From NCBI GenBank assembly GCA_036346395.1, contig CM070594.1:32831385-32895384 (forward strand): 64,000 nucleotides of DNA, in the 5' to 3' direction. Shown here piece by piece: positions 11,010 to 21,859 of the stretch. The translations under genes were made by a program, and so were the position numbers. The DNA is from Hsuehochloa calcarea. Lineage: Eukaryota > Streptophyta > Magnoliopsida > Poales > Poaceae. Numbering within the stretch: the first letter of the stretch is position 1; every line of letters starts with the position of its first letter. Below the pieces are notes generated by a model. The model saw nothing but the letters and a program-made list of their open reading frames with translations, made no database searches and was not told the DNA's origin.

Positions 11010-14000
11010 AGAGAGCCAGTCGATACATCCTCCACCATGAGTACCAGAGGCGAACAGGCAAACACGCAAGATCAGAAGCTTGATCTGATCTTGTCTCAAC
11101 TCACTGCTATGTACACCGACATCAGTACGTTGAAAGCAAGGGTGGATGATATTGATCAGCAGATGACCTTGGGTCCGAACGCAAGAGATAAGCCTAACGA
11201 CGCATCCTACCATCACCAACAAAGATGTTCACACCAACAAAGACCATATCCATCGCAGCATCACCCACCGAAGAGCGTGGAGAACGATTCAATGCACCGC
11301 GCTTCCACAAACCGAGTTTCCAAAATACGACTGAAGGAGGATCCGCTTCATGGCTAAATCGCTATGAACAGTTTTTTAGAGGACAACGAACTCGAGGAGG
11401 ACAAGGTATGGCTAGCCTCATACCATATGCTTGGTTCACCAAACTTGGTTTCAAAGATTGAACGTGACACTGACACCGCCATGGCGCTTATTTTGCCGAG
11501 CTCCAACAACCGCCGGTCCACCCATCCGAGTAATGCTCTCGCGAATTGGCATTGTGTAAGCGCACTAGCACACTAGAAGACTATCGAGCGCTTCTTGTCC
11601 TTACTTTGCAGCCGACTTCCGTCCGAGGCCAACAAACTCAATTGTTCACCACGGATTGCAAGAACCCTTGCGAACGGATGTGAGCCCAAGCCCCACAGAG
11701 CTTGGAACTAGCTATGAGCCTTAGCGCGATATGAAAGGCATCATAGCTTGACAAATCATCCTTCCGACCAAGAAGACGACCACGCTTAGCTCGACAGAAC
11801 CCAACCGCCAGAGCCAAATAGCCGCCGCGCCTCTACGCAACTCAATCATCGGGTCAACAGAGCATCATCAGAACCATGAACGTGACTACTAACTCAAAAC
11901 CGTGTTTTCCGCTATCCGCCTGGCCGAGATGGAATAACGCCGCGGCCTCTCGCAATTGCGATGAAAAATTTTCGCAACCATCATTGCAAGCAATTATTCT
12001 ACCGTTATGGGATAACGAGGTGCAAGCCGACGATGAGGCACTAGTGGAAACCGACATGGAACCGTAAATCTCCCTACATGCCCTCACCGCGCATTTAACC
12101 ACTAAAGACACCATGCGTTGTCGCGACAAATCGCTCCAGCAGGAGTCGCCGCTGCATTATTAGACTCGATCCACTCACAATTTTATCTCTCGAGGATGCC
12201 GCTTCGTTACATAACCCGCTTATGTCCACGGGAGGGCTTAAGGCCGCGGCCAATGGTGACCGAATATTATGCACCGGCTTCAAACCCAAATACAATACTT
12301 ACCATTGACTCACCAATTTGCCATTGATTTCTATGTGATCTCGCTGAGGCTATGACGTGGTCCTAGGCACTCAAAGGCTCGCAACGCTGGGACCACCTTT
12401 GGGATTTTGGTCAACTCAATGTCCTTTGGAGGAATGATCATCGCGTGACTTGGCATGGCAAAGGCCTGCTCACTGAATCGCCTGACCCATGTTTGTGATG
12501 GTGCCAATCTCTTGACCCGCTTTGCCGAATTTGATGATATTTTTGCCGAACCACATGGATTACCACCACGACGATCCAAAGATCATCTGGACACCTTCAC
12601 CGACACGCTTGTGGTGGTTAGACCTTATCGCTACCCCCGCATTACAAAAAGATGAATTGAGAAACAATGTGCTTCCATGTTGGCACAAGGTATCATCGAT
12701 CTAGCACTCGTAATTCTTCACGGTTCTAGTGAAGAAACGCGATGGCACTTGGCGATTCTGTTGATTATTGCTCCCTAACAAGTCGACCATTAAGGATAAA
12801 TCCCGATTCCGAGAGTCGATGAGCCGCTAGATGAACCCGGTGCTTGCTTCTTTACCAAATTGATCTTCGGTCCGCTATCATCGTGTCCGAATGCATGACG
12901 ACGATATTCCCAAGACGCATTTCGAACACATGAGGGATTATTTGAATTCCTTGTCATGCCATTCGGTTTAACGAATGCTCGCGACATTCCAAGCTTTAAT
13001 GAATGGGGTTCAATCCTTCATTCGTCGCTTTGTACCGGTTTTTTGACGATATACCTATTTACAAAGAACTCATGGTCTCAACACCTTCGCAGATGGTCGC
13101 TACTGCACTGAGATGCTTCGCCTTCACCGCTATTTCTCAAGATCTCCAAGTGCTCGCTTGCCAATGGTCGTGGCCTATCTTGGGCATGTCATTTCGGGGA
13201 GGAGTTGCTGCGGATCAAGACAAAGTCCACTGGTTTCGCAATGGCCGACACCACGCCTACTCGGCCTTGCGAGGATTTTTAGGATTGGCGGGCTATTACC
13301 GGAATTTATCAAAAATTTGGTACAATTGTCGTACTCATTGACACAACTATTGAAGAAGAATGGTTTTATGTGGTCCTCAATGATCAATCCTTCCACCTCA
13401 AAGTGGCTTTGACAATGCCAGCCTTCAGCTACTATATTTTACTATTCGCTTTATGGTTGAATGTGATGCCTCAGATCGTGGTTCGGTGGTCGCTCCATCA
13501 AGGAGGAGGGCCATAGCTTATAGCCGCCTAATTGCTCCTTGTCACGTTGGTCTTGCAAAGATACTAACGAGAACTCATCGGCTTCGCTCGCCGCTCGACA
13601 TTGGCGACCATATTTGTGGGTAGAGTTTTCACACCGTGACCGACCACTATAGTCTCAAATTCCTCCTTGATCAACGATGGCGACAATTCCCAACACCAAT
13701 GGGTTAGTAAATTGAATGGTTATGATTTTTCGTGGAATACAAACAGTGCCGCTTAAACATTGTTGCGTATGCTCTATCTCGCTGTGAGTCCAATCTTGAA
13801 AGCTCGTGCATTGACATGTCCGCAATTCGCTTTGTTTGACAATTTGCGGTAGCAATCGCCACCGAGCCGCTTTTGTAACCATGATAGAACAACTCACTGT
13901 GGAGCATTATTGAGTCCAGGCTTTGATAGATGGTCTCGTGACCTTCAACAAACATATATTCCCTCATCACCAAGAATGAAGCTATTACAGCTTGCACATG

Positions 14001-15151
14001 CCCTAGTCAAGGGCAAGTGAGACTCCACAAGTTTCGCCGTGATTTATACTCCATTAGCGAATCGTGGTTCAAGAGTATGTCCGCTCTCGCGCTACATGTC
14101 AACGTAATAAGACCGACAATCTTCATCCGGCTAGTCTTTACAACCCCTAGAAGTTCACGCAGTTTGGTCGATATTGCTATGGATTTTATTGAAGGGTTGC
14201 CAGCGCGGAGGCAAACCACCATCCTCACAGGGTAGATCGACAAAATATGCACATTTTATACCATTGGCTCATCCTTATATCGCATCTTCGCTGTTTCGAG
14301 CCTTCTTCAATGACATTGTTCGCTTATGGTTTTCCGACGCCTATCGCCTCGGTCGCGGATCCGTTTTACATCCGTATTTTGGCAAGAGTTGTTTCAGCGG
14401 CCGCACTCATCAATTTCGAGTTCCGCTTCCATCCAAACCGACTCATTCCAAGCCAGCAAGAACAAGGTCATCGCTATGTACCTTCGTAGGCGACAGTGAT
14501 CGCCCCGATAATGGATACAATGGTTGCCTTGGGCGAGTATCGCTACAATAGTTCTTATCATACACCGCAAGATACGCCTTTCGTGTTGTTTATGGTCGGA
14601 CCTCCTTCCCACGTTTATGATTCTTCCGAGCTTGAATGTCGCTATTGCTAATACTATTCAGACCAGATGAATCTCGTTCAAGTTCGCAAGATTACTTCAA
14701 GCACAAAGAAGATTACAAATTGTATTATGATGCAAAACATCGACATTTGAGTTTGAAGTTGGCGAGGGCTTGGTTACGATTGATCATCGGCCACCCGCTT
14801 TCTACCCAGTGCTAAGGGCAAACTAGCTCCACGGATTTTGGGCCATATCAAATCACGCTAAGATTGATTCTGTATGATCGCTTTGAATTACCTTCCACCG
14901 CCGACTACATAATGTGTTTCAGGGGTTGCTAAAAGTTGAATGGCACACCACCATCCGGGCCTCCATTACCGACTATTCAAGACGGCATGTGGTGCCAACT
15001 CCGCCATCGCTATTTGTGCCAAAGCTCACCACTGTGTTTCGTGTGCTCATTCAAGGAAGGAAGGATCAACCAAAGATTAGAAACGACATGGGAAGACGTT
15101 GCTGTTTAAAATATACATTATCCATTGTTCTAGCTTAAGGATGTCGCTCTC

Positions 15152-15166
15152 CGAGGGAGAGAGAGA
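15152..15166 (+). other. polypurine tract of the gypsy element
   Basis: Nearly pure purine run (CGAGGGAGAGAGAGA) directly abutting the start of the 3' LTR at 15167, where plus-strand DNA synthesis would be primed. Confidence 0.8.
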
Positions 15167-15535
15167 TGTCCGTATGGTATTACATATCAACGTCGGCAGA
15201 AGCACCAAATGCAATGCAACTCGTAAAATAGAGTTGAATAGGATTCTTTATTGTGCCATATGGAAACGCACGCCGATTGTAATGAGTAGCCGAGTTTGCA
15301 TTAGATTCGAGTTGAGTTCTGAACGAACTCTATTGTAAGCGCTCTCTATAATGGGGCTTAACTTATCAATGAAAGAAACAAGAATTAGCTTTTTCTCAAT
15401 CTAATCAATCCTTCCTATCTTCTCGAGTATCTCTAGAAGATCGTGTCTTCGCCTTACGCCACTGGGCTCAACGTAAGCTCCGGCCAAGGCCACCTATAAC
15501 ACACAATTACCCGATTAGATCAATAGCACGTGACA
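15167..15535 (+). repeat. 3' LTR of the gypsy element (369 bp)
   Basis: Starts TGTCCGTATGG and ends GCACGTGACA; the following ATGGA repeats the five bases before the 5' LTR. The last 70 or so bases are identical to the 5' LTR, while the middle differs by about ten short deletions. Confidence 0.92.
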
Positions 15536-15695
15536 ATGGATGGTATAGATTTTCACAAGATGGGCGCTAGATCATATATGCAGAACTACGGATACGTAAT
15601 TACAAAACATCTCATTTTGCCTCGGGAAAACCCCTCTTCGCATCGTAGCGCCAACCAATTCATAAATCAAAATTACTCACTTGATTATTTGTATG

Positions 15696-15822
15696 TGTTA
15701 GAGATATATGTATAGTTGTGTTATTCCCCATTGTTATGAGGGATTATTTGCATATTTACCTATCTGATTTGTCTATATATACTAGTCCATTGCCCCGAGA
15801 ATACAAGTTGTTATTCCTAACA
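15696..15822 (+). repeat. 5' LTR of the copia element (127 bp)
   Basis: Starts TGTTAGAGATATATG and ends TTATTCCTAACA, with the primer-binding site directly after. At 127 bp it is short even for copia elements. It contains TCTATATATACTAG, which could serve as a TATA box. Confidence 0.88.
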
Positions 15823-18800
15823 TGGTATCGAGCTAATTAGGGTTACCTCCTCGACACAACTCGTCCCTCCTCCGCGCCTGCCGCCCCGCCGCTAGGTCAG
15901 CCACTACCGCATCAACTCTGTGCCGCCGTTGTCGCTGTCGCTTTCGGCTTCCTCTCCGTTGCAGCCGCTACGCGCGATCACGCCTGTGTCGCCGCGTCGC
16001 CCCGGACGACGCCACCGACGCCTCGACCAGGCGCCGCTCGACCGACAACCACCGGACGGGGGGAACAAGGCGTTTGATCTAGCCGACGCCGCCGACCGAT
16101 CGCCGCCCCTAACGCCGCCCGATCCAGTCGCCACTTGCTTGCGTCCGCTTGACCGGGCCACCAACACCGACGCTACCATCCACCGCCTTCGCGAGCAGGG
16201 GATTTAGGTTTTTCCTCGCGCTGCGGTCGTGGCAGGCCTCGGGCCACCGAGCCGTTAAAAAATAGAGGTCGTGAAAAACGCCGATCTAACCGCCGCGCTG
16301 GCCCAGCCGTTAGACTACTTGTCTTTCTGTCGCCACCAAATACCGCCTACCAATGGGCACCGCTTTCTCCATCGCTGCCTTGATCTTCGATGGTGTTAAT
16401 TACACCGACTGTCTCACATGAGCATCCACATACGTGGTCTTCGCCTCTAGAGCGCCCTCTTCGTGATGTCACCGCCCGCTTGCCCTACTATCCGGCTGAG
16501 TTTACGCTCTGCTGGCCGCTTCGACAAACGACAAGGCTCATTGCCGAGGCCGCCGCTTTGTCGATGAGAAGGTTGTCTCGCCACCAAGAGGCTCGATTCC
16601 TACATGGATCGATTGATCGCCAACACTCGCAGCGACGACGCACACTGGCCGGCCGCTCTCATCGCCAATGTCCAATTTCGCCTTCTTCTCGAGGTTGGGA
16701 CTTTCTTCCGTCTGATGTGGACTCACCTTCACAAGACTATGAACCTCCGAGATGCCTCTACCTATCCGCTGCTCGCCAGAGCACTCTTCAAGCAGGTGAT
16801 GCTACCTGTGACGCTTTCTACGCCGTAGTTCTACCGCCTGCGCCACCGACTCGCTCGCACCGCCGGCCGCCGCCCTATTCGTGTCGTCACGACGCGGCCG
16901 ACCGAGTTTCAAAGATCTACGAAGTTCCTTACTCGCCGGCCCCGAAGTTCAAGCAGACGCGTTTAGCTTCTGCACGCCACCCCGCGGTCAATCTTCCGGA
17001 GGCTCTACCGAGCTACGCGGCGAGGAGACTCGCATGAGTGGTGCCGTCCGATGTCACCTCCGTGATCGCCGCCGCCCACCTGCTACACCGACTACCCATG
17101 CTTCAAGACATCGCTTCTCCAGCGGCCGCCATGTGGTGGTGGCCGCCTATCCGCGCTGGTCGCCCCGCCGCCCTAATGCGGTTTCGCACATTGAGTCCCA
17201 ATGCTATAAGAAGTAGCGCATCTTTCATGCCATTCTTCCTAGCACCGCACCTGTGTTTACATCGACGCCTACATCGACTCTTCAGCAGCTCTCACCGAGC
17301 AGATAACCGACTTTGACAACCGCTTGCCGCCTGTTCTCCTCGATAGGTTCCAGGTTCACATCTTCTCGAGCAATGAGAAACCACCTCCTACACACCAGTA
17401 CCTCCCCATGGATTCTTGATTCCTGAGCATTATTTCACATGACTTCGATTCTTCCACTCTTTCATTACACCTCATGATTCCCCGCGTTGTTCTTATCACG
17501 ATGGTACTTTCTTCTGTCTCTAGTCGAGGACCTCTTAGCAACTCATCTTTTCATGTTTCTTCGTTGCTCATATTCCTGCCTAACCATGCGCCTTCTTTCT
17601 ACTAGGCGACATCGACCTTGGTTGCGGGTCATTCTTGACTCTAACTCTTGTTGTGTTTAGAACCGCCACACTGGGGCTCGCTGGTTCCGCCCCTGCACCT
17701 TGACTGCTGCCTCGGGAGCTTGATCGCTTCACCTTCCTTTCACGCCACCATCGCCGCCGCCTTCCGCCGCCACTCCATCTACCAAATTCTTTCCAAAGAA
17801 GGGCATCACGCCTGGTCATCCGTGTGGATCTCGCTTGTCATCTTTAGTTCGCCGTGGTTTTCTAGTGTCCGCCTCTGTGAGACGTGTTTTTAGATTGTCA
17901 GGCTTTAAGTTAGGGAAATGATTCGATTCCCTATTCTCATAGTGAGTCGTTGTCTCAATACCATTTGATCTTATTCATTCGGATGTTTGGGGTCCGCCTC
18001 CTTCCTTTCGAAAGGAGACCAATGATATTATATCATTTTTATAGATGACTTCTCGCCACACTAGATATATTTTATGTCTTCTCGTAGTGAGGCCTTGTCT
18101 ATCTATAAACAATTTGCTACTATGGTCGCACACGGTTTTCCACTCCTATTCGTGTTTTTTAGCCGACTACCGGGCGTAGTACCTCTCTCACACTGCGCTT
18201 CCTTGCTGCTGCAGCATCCTCGCCGCCTCTTGTCCCGTGCTCATGCTTAGAATGGTGTCGCTGAGCGAAGCATCGCCACCTCCTTGAGACGGCTCATACC
18301 CCGATGATTGCCGCCTATTCCACCTCTTTGGGCCGAGGCCGCTTTCTACGCCACTTATCTCGCCAACATCCACCATCTTCGCTTCTTCGTGGTGAGATCC
18401 CGCTTGAGTGTCTCGTGATCTTTCTCCGCACTACCCCGCCTTCGCTTGTTTGGTCGCATACGCTCTCTCGCACTCGAGAACGCACCAAACCGACCGCCAC
18501 CGTTGAGTGTGTCTTTTGGGATACAAAGGTCGGAGCGTATGGGCTATCTGCCTGGACCTCGCGGTCGACGGATCACGGATTTCTCGGGATGTGACTTTCG
18601 GCGCAGTCTCGTCCCTTCTACCACCCGTCTGCCTTCGGTTTCCTTTGTGGAGTCCTGTCTTTTTACTTTTCCGGATACACCCATCTCTGTCTTGCCCTCG
18701 TCCACCCATTTCACCGATTCTCCACATATACCTCCACGAGGCCTCTCCGTCATTATCGCACTTTGCTTCGTCCCCTGTGGCTCCTCGAGCTCCTCCCACT

Positions 18801-20474
18801 CTCTTCTACACTCGTCAACCTCGTGATTGAGGATCTTCCGGATGAGCCATCTTCCCCGATGTTTCATCTTCTTACGATGCTACATCTTCCTTGATGGGTC
18901 ATCATCTCTCGCTTCTGATCTTCGTGATCGTCGGTCGATTGGCCTTTGCCCGCTTTGATTTCTTTGGTGCTGCTACCCATGAGCTTGTCTCCCTACCGAA
19001 TGTTGTTACTCACCCAGTGGCGGCATGACATGGTCGAGGAGATTGCTTGCTCTCGAGCGTCTCGGGTACTTGTGATCTTGTTTCTTTCCATCCGTCATCT
19101 CATCCCATCGTGTAAGTGAGTCTATAAGATTAAGACTCGCTCGATGGCTCTCTTGAGCGCTATAAGGTGCGTCTTGTTGCTCGTGGCTTCCAGCAGAGCA
19201 TGGTCGTGATTCTGATGAGACTTTTTCTCCTGTGGCCACATGACCACTATCCGCACTCTTCTTTGGTGGCGTCACATTAGCCATTGGTCCGTTCTCACTT
19301 GATATCAAAATGTCTTTCTTAATGACGAGTTGCGTGAGGAGGTCTACATGCATCCGCCACCTGAGTATTCTATTCCTGAGGGCATGGTCTGTCGTCTTCG
19401 TCGCTCTCTATGGCCTTAAACAAGCCCCCCGTGCTTGGCTTGAGCGCTCTTATGTAGTCCTGTGCTAGCTTCTCGGCTAGTAATCATGATCTGCTCTTTT
19501 TGTCCTTACTTCGTCTCGTGGTCTGACTCTTCTTCTTCTATTGTTGATGATATGATCATCACCGGAGATGATTCTGAGTACATTGCCTTTGTCAAGGCTT
19601 GTCTGAGTGAGCAGTTACTTATGTTGGATCTTGGTCCTCTTCGTTACTTTCTTGGGATTAAGGTTACTTTCACTCTAGATGGTTTCTTTATGTCCCAAGA
19701 GAAGTATATTATGGATCTTCTTGATCGTGGTCTCTCATCGATCAACGTACTATTGGGACTCCTATAGAGCTCAACATTCATCTCCGCCCTCCGATGGTGA
19801 GCCTCTTTCCGATCCAACTACGCTATCGTCATCTTGTTGGGAGTCTTGTCTACCTTGTTGTTACTCGTCCGGATATCACTTATCCATCCACATTCTGCGT
19901 CGTTCGTCTCTGCTCCCCTCGAGTCCACTACAACCACCTTCTTGATTCTGCGATGACATTCGTAGGACTATCTCTCACCGCTCTCTTCTTTCCACACTCC
20001 ATTCGTTCTGACTTGGGCTTATTCGGATGCTACTTGGGCAATGATCCGTCTGATCGTCGATTTATCTCCTGCACTATTTTTTTTTTCTTGGTGGTTCTCT
20101 CATTGCTTGGAAGGCGAAGAAGCAGTGCGCATATCCCGTTCGAGTGCGAGGTTGAGTTCTGAGCTATGCTCTCTTGTGTGAAGATTACACAGCTCACGAT
20201 GGTTACTTGAGGATTTTGGTGTTTCACATTACACCCACTCCTCTCTTGTCGAACGATACATGCTGCTCGGTGTTGCGTGACCACGTGAAGCATGAGCTCA
20301 CCAAGCATATTGGTGTTGATGCTTCCTTCATGAGGTCTTATGTACATGATCGGTGATTGCTCTTGATTATGTGCCTTAGGAGCTTGGATAGCGGATTTCT
20401 TCACGAAGGGCCGGACTCGAGCACAACACGGCTTCTACCTCTAAACTGTGTTAATCCACCATGAGTTTGAGAGG

Positions 20475-20476
20475 TG

Positions 20477-20548
<72 letters not shown>

Positions 20549-20657
20549 GTGTTATTCTCCATTGTTATAAGGGTTATTTACATATTTACCTCTTGTACTT
20601 ATCTATATATATCTTGACTTATTAACCTCCCGAGAATACAAGTTGCTATTCCTAAAA
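20475..20657 (+). repeat. 3' LTR of the copia element (183 bp, expanded by an AT microsatellite)
   Basis: Same start (TGTTA) and end (TATTCCTAA plus AA where the 5' LTR has CA) as the 5' LTR. It is longer because the ATATATG near its start has grown into a long AT run. The terminal CA has mutated to AA. GTATG follows and completes the target duplication. Confidence 0.85.
20479..20545. repeat. (AT)n microsatellite, about 33 units
   Basis: Uninterrupted alternating T and A over about 67 bases. It lies in the 3' LTR at the position where the 5' LTR has only a short ATATATG, so it expanded after insertion. Confidence 0.95.
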
Positions 20658-20843
20658 GTATGATCACATTTTGTACATTTTAAGGATGGTGTTATCATGG
20701 ACAAGGATGAATATCAAACAAAGTTTCATCTGGCAATTACAGACATTGATGGTGCTTGTTTCGATGCATCAACTAGTCGACGGCGGACTGCCTCGGAGAT
20801 CAAGTTCCCCATGTTTTCCAGGTGCAGGTAGCATGCAAAGCAG

Positions 20844-21490
20844 GTAAATGGCAAATAAGATTCTTCTACCAAATAATAAAATCGAGTCTGCATTTGAAAA
20901 TCTTTGTATTTGGAATGTTCTCTATTTGGATTGCTTAGATTCCCTTTAGAGTCCTGGGAGATCTTTTTACAGCATCTGAATGAACTACCAATGAAATTTC
21001 ATTTTCCATTGCAAAGTCAAATTTGTAATGTTCCTTGATATATGACATAATTATGGCAGCTGATATGACTGTTGGTCCCACAGCTTCTGTACTTAACATG
21101 TGCATATCTTACACAATTTTTCCAAATTAATTTGCCCAACTACTTGTGGAGCTAAACTGTGTAAAAATGAATACATAATTTGCCGAACCGCACAATACAT
21201 AATTATATGGACGTTTTGTTTGCTTTAAGATTGTAAACTTTTTAAAAAAAGAATAGAGTTGTTTGGAGCACTGGATTCATCATGTTAGCGCCCATAGGAC
21301 GCTAACATTATTTTACAGGACAATGCTAGAGTTGTTTGGCTTCTCTGTGCACACGCTTGAAAACGTTGGCTTCTTGTTGAACAAATAAAAAACCATATAT
21401 CCTTGCACGATGGGACAATTTATGTCATAAATTCACATTTTTCCTTACTTTTAAGGGAAATTTATATTCGCCACATTCCTTAGATCATGG
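20844..21490. other. no gene; AT-rich DNA downstream of the broken GH27 copy
   Basis: I see no exon 12-14 equivalents. A short hairpin occurs at 21278-21307, where GTTAGCG and CGCTAAC flank a nine-base loop. Nothing else can be supported. Confidence 0.5.
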
Positions 21491-21494
21491 AACT

Positions 21495-21855
21495 TTTTTT
21501 TATTAATTAACCCTTTTAAAAAAATTTATTTTAAAGTTAACCCCCGTGAACTTTACTTTCAATTTTGACCCTTTGGTCACGCCAATATGTGATGTGATAA
21601 AACAACATTGTCACGCCATAAGATAAATCCGCTAAAATAGCACTTTTGTCACACCGTGGTAGTAGCGTGACCAAACAACACTCTGACGCCACGGTGGCGT
21701 GACAAAAGTTTGCCAGATATAGGCTTCAAGCGTGATGTTATTTTGTCACGCTATGGGTGGTAACATGACCAAAAGATCGAATTAGAAATAAAGTTCATGG
21801 GTTAACTTTGAAATAAATTTTTAAAAAAATATTAATTAATAATTAAAAAATTAGA
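21495..21855. mobile_element. MITE with long terminal inverted repeats, about 350 bp
   Basis: The left arm (about 21500-21580: TAATTAACCC, TTTATTTTAAAGTTAACCC, GTGAACTTTACTTTC, CCTTTGGTCAC) is mirrored by the right arm (about 21768-21850: GACCAAAAGAT, GAAATAAAGTTCATG, GGTTAACTTTGAAATAAA, TTAATTAATAATTA). Arms are about 80 bases. The middle contains repeated GTCACGC/GCGTGAC motifs in both orientations, so much of the element can fold back. There is no coding capacity. The exact ends and target duplication are uncertain because the flanks are AT-rich. Confidence 0.7.
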
Positions 21856-21859
21856 TCAT

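Larger units (their letters stand above)
10605..15535 (+). mobile_element. Ty3/gypsy chromovirus-like retrotransposon (about 4.9 kb), degenerate
   Basis: Complete outline: 5-bp target duplication ATGGA (10600-10604 and 15536-15540), 5' LTR, primer-binding site, gag-pol traces, polypurine tract and 3' LTR. Coding traces in order: gag from 11037, with an FHKPSF...WLNRYEQFF block near 11310-11380; reverse transcriptase from about 12510 (FDDIFAEPHGLPP) with the catalytic FFDD at about 13042; the GFLGLAGYYR block at about 13275; RNase H around 13440-13780; integrase from about 14160 (MDFIEGLP) to 14600; and a chromodomain-like end (ETTWEDVA near 15090). Frames change many times through 1-3 base indels and there are numerous stops, so nothing is functional. 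The domain order RT-RNaseH-IN and the chromodomain trace place it in the chromoviruses. The short LTRs suggest a Reina-like member, which is inference. Confidence 0.9.
15696..20657 (+). mobile_element. Ty1/copia retrotransposon (about 5 kb) with very short LTRs, degenerate
   Basis: Outline: target duplication GTATG (15691-15695 and 20658-20662), 127-bp 5' LTR, Met-tRNA-type primer site TGGTATCGAGC at 15823, degenerate gag-pol, purine-rich tract ATGAGTTTGAGAGG (20461-20474) and 3' LTR. Coding traces follow copia order. There is a gag-like region from about 16390, and an integrase core start near 17965 (HSDVWGP-type block with frameshifts). Reverse transcriptase runs from about 19400, with VDDMIITGDD at about 19543 and LGPLRYFLGIKV at about 19630. 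RNase H runs to about 20390 and includes KHELTKHIGVDA. Integrase before RT is diagnostic for copia. Frameshifts and stops are dense throughout. It lies in an intron of the broken GH27 copy. Confidence 0.9.
9583..20843 (+). pseudogene. broken duplicate of the GH27 (APSE-like) glycosidase gene, split by two LTR elements
   Basis: Five exons of the gene at 38915-43825 can be recognised. They correspond to exon 7 (9583-9684, reading GRSWPDLNMLPFGWL), exon 8 (10093-10150, one base short), exon 9 (10229-10363, open for all 135 nt, with AKSPLMYGGDLRHLD), exon 10 (10442-10604 continuing at 15541-15640) and exon 11 (20685-20843, with FDASTSRRRTASE). Intron positions are the same and some intron sequence is still alignable, so this is a DNA-level duplicate. 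Exon 10 carries a 20-odd-base internal duplication near 10460-10490, a frameshift and stops. Exon 11 has a stop near its end. Exons 1-6 are lost at the CACTA end and exons 12-14 were not found. The gypsy insertion lies between the codons equivalent to NG and WY in exon 10. The copia insertion lies in the intron before exon 11. The copy cannot make a working enzyme. Confidence 0.88.
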
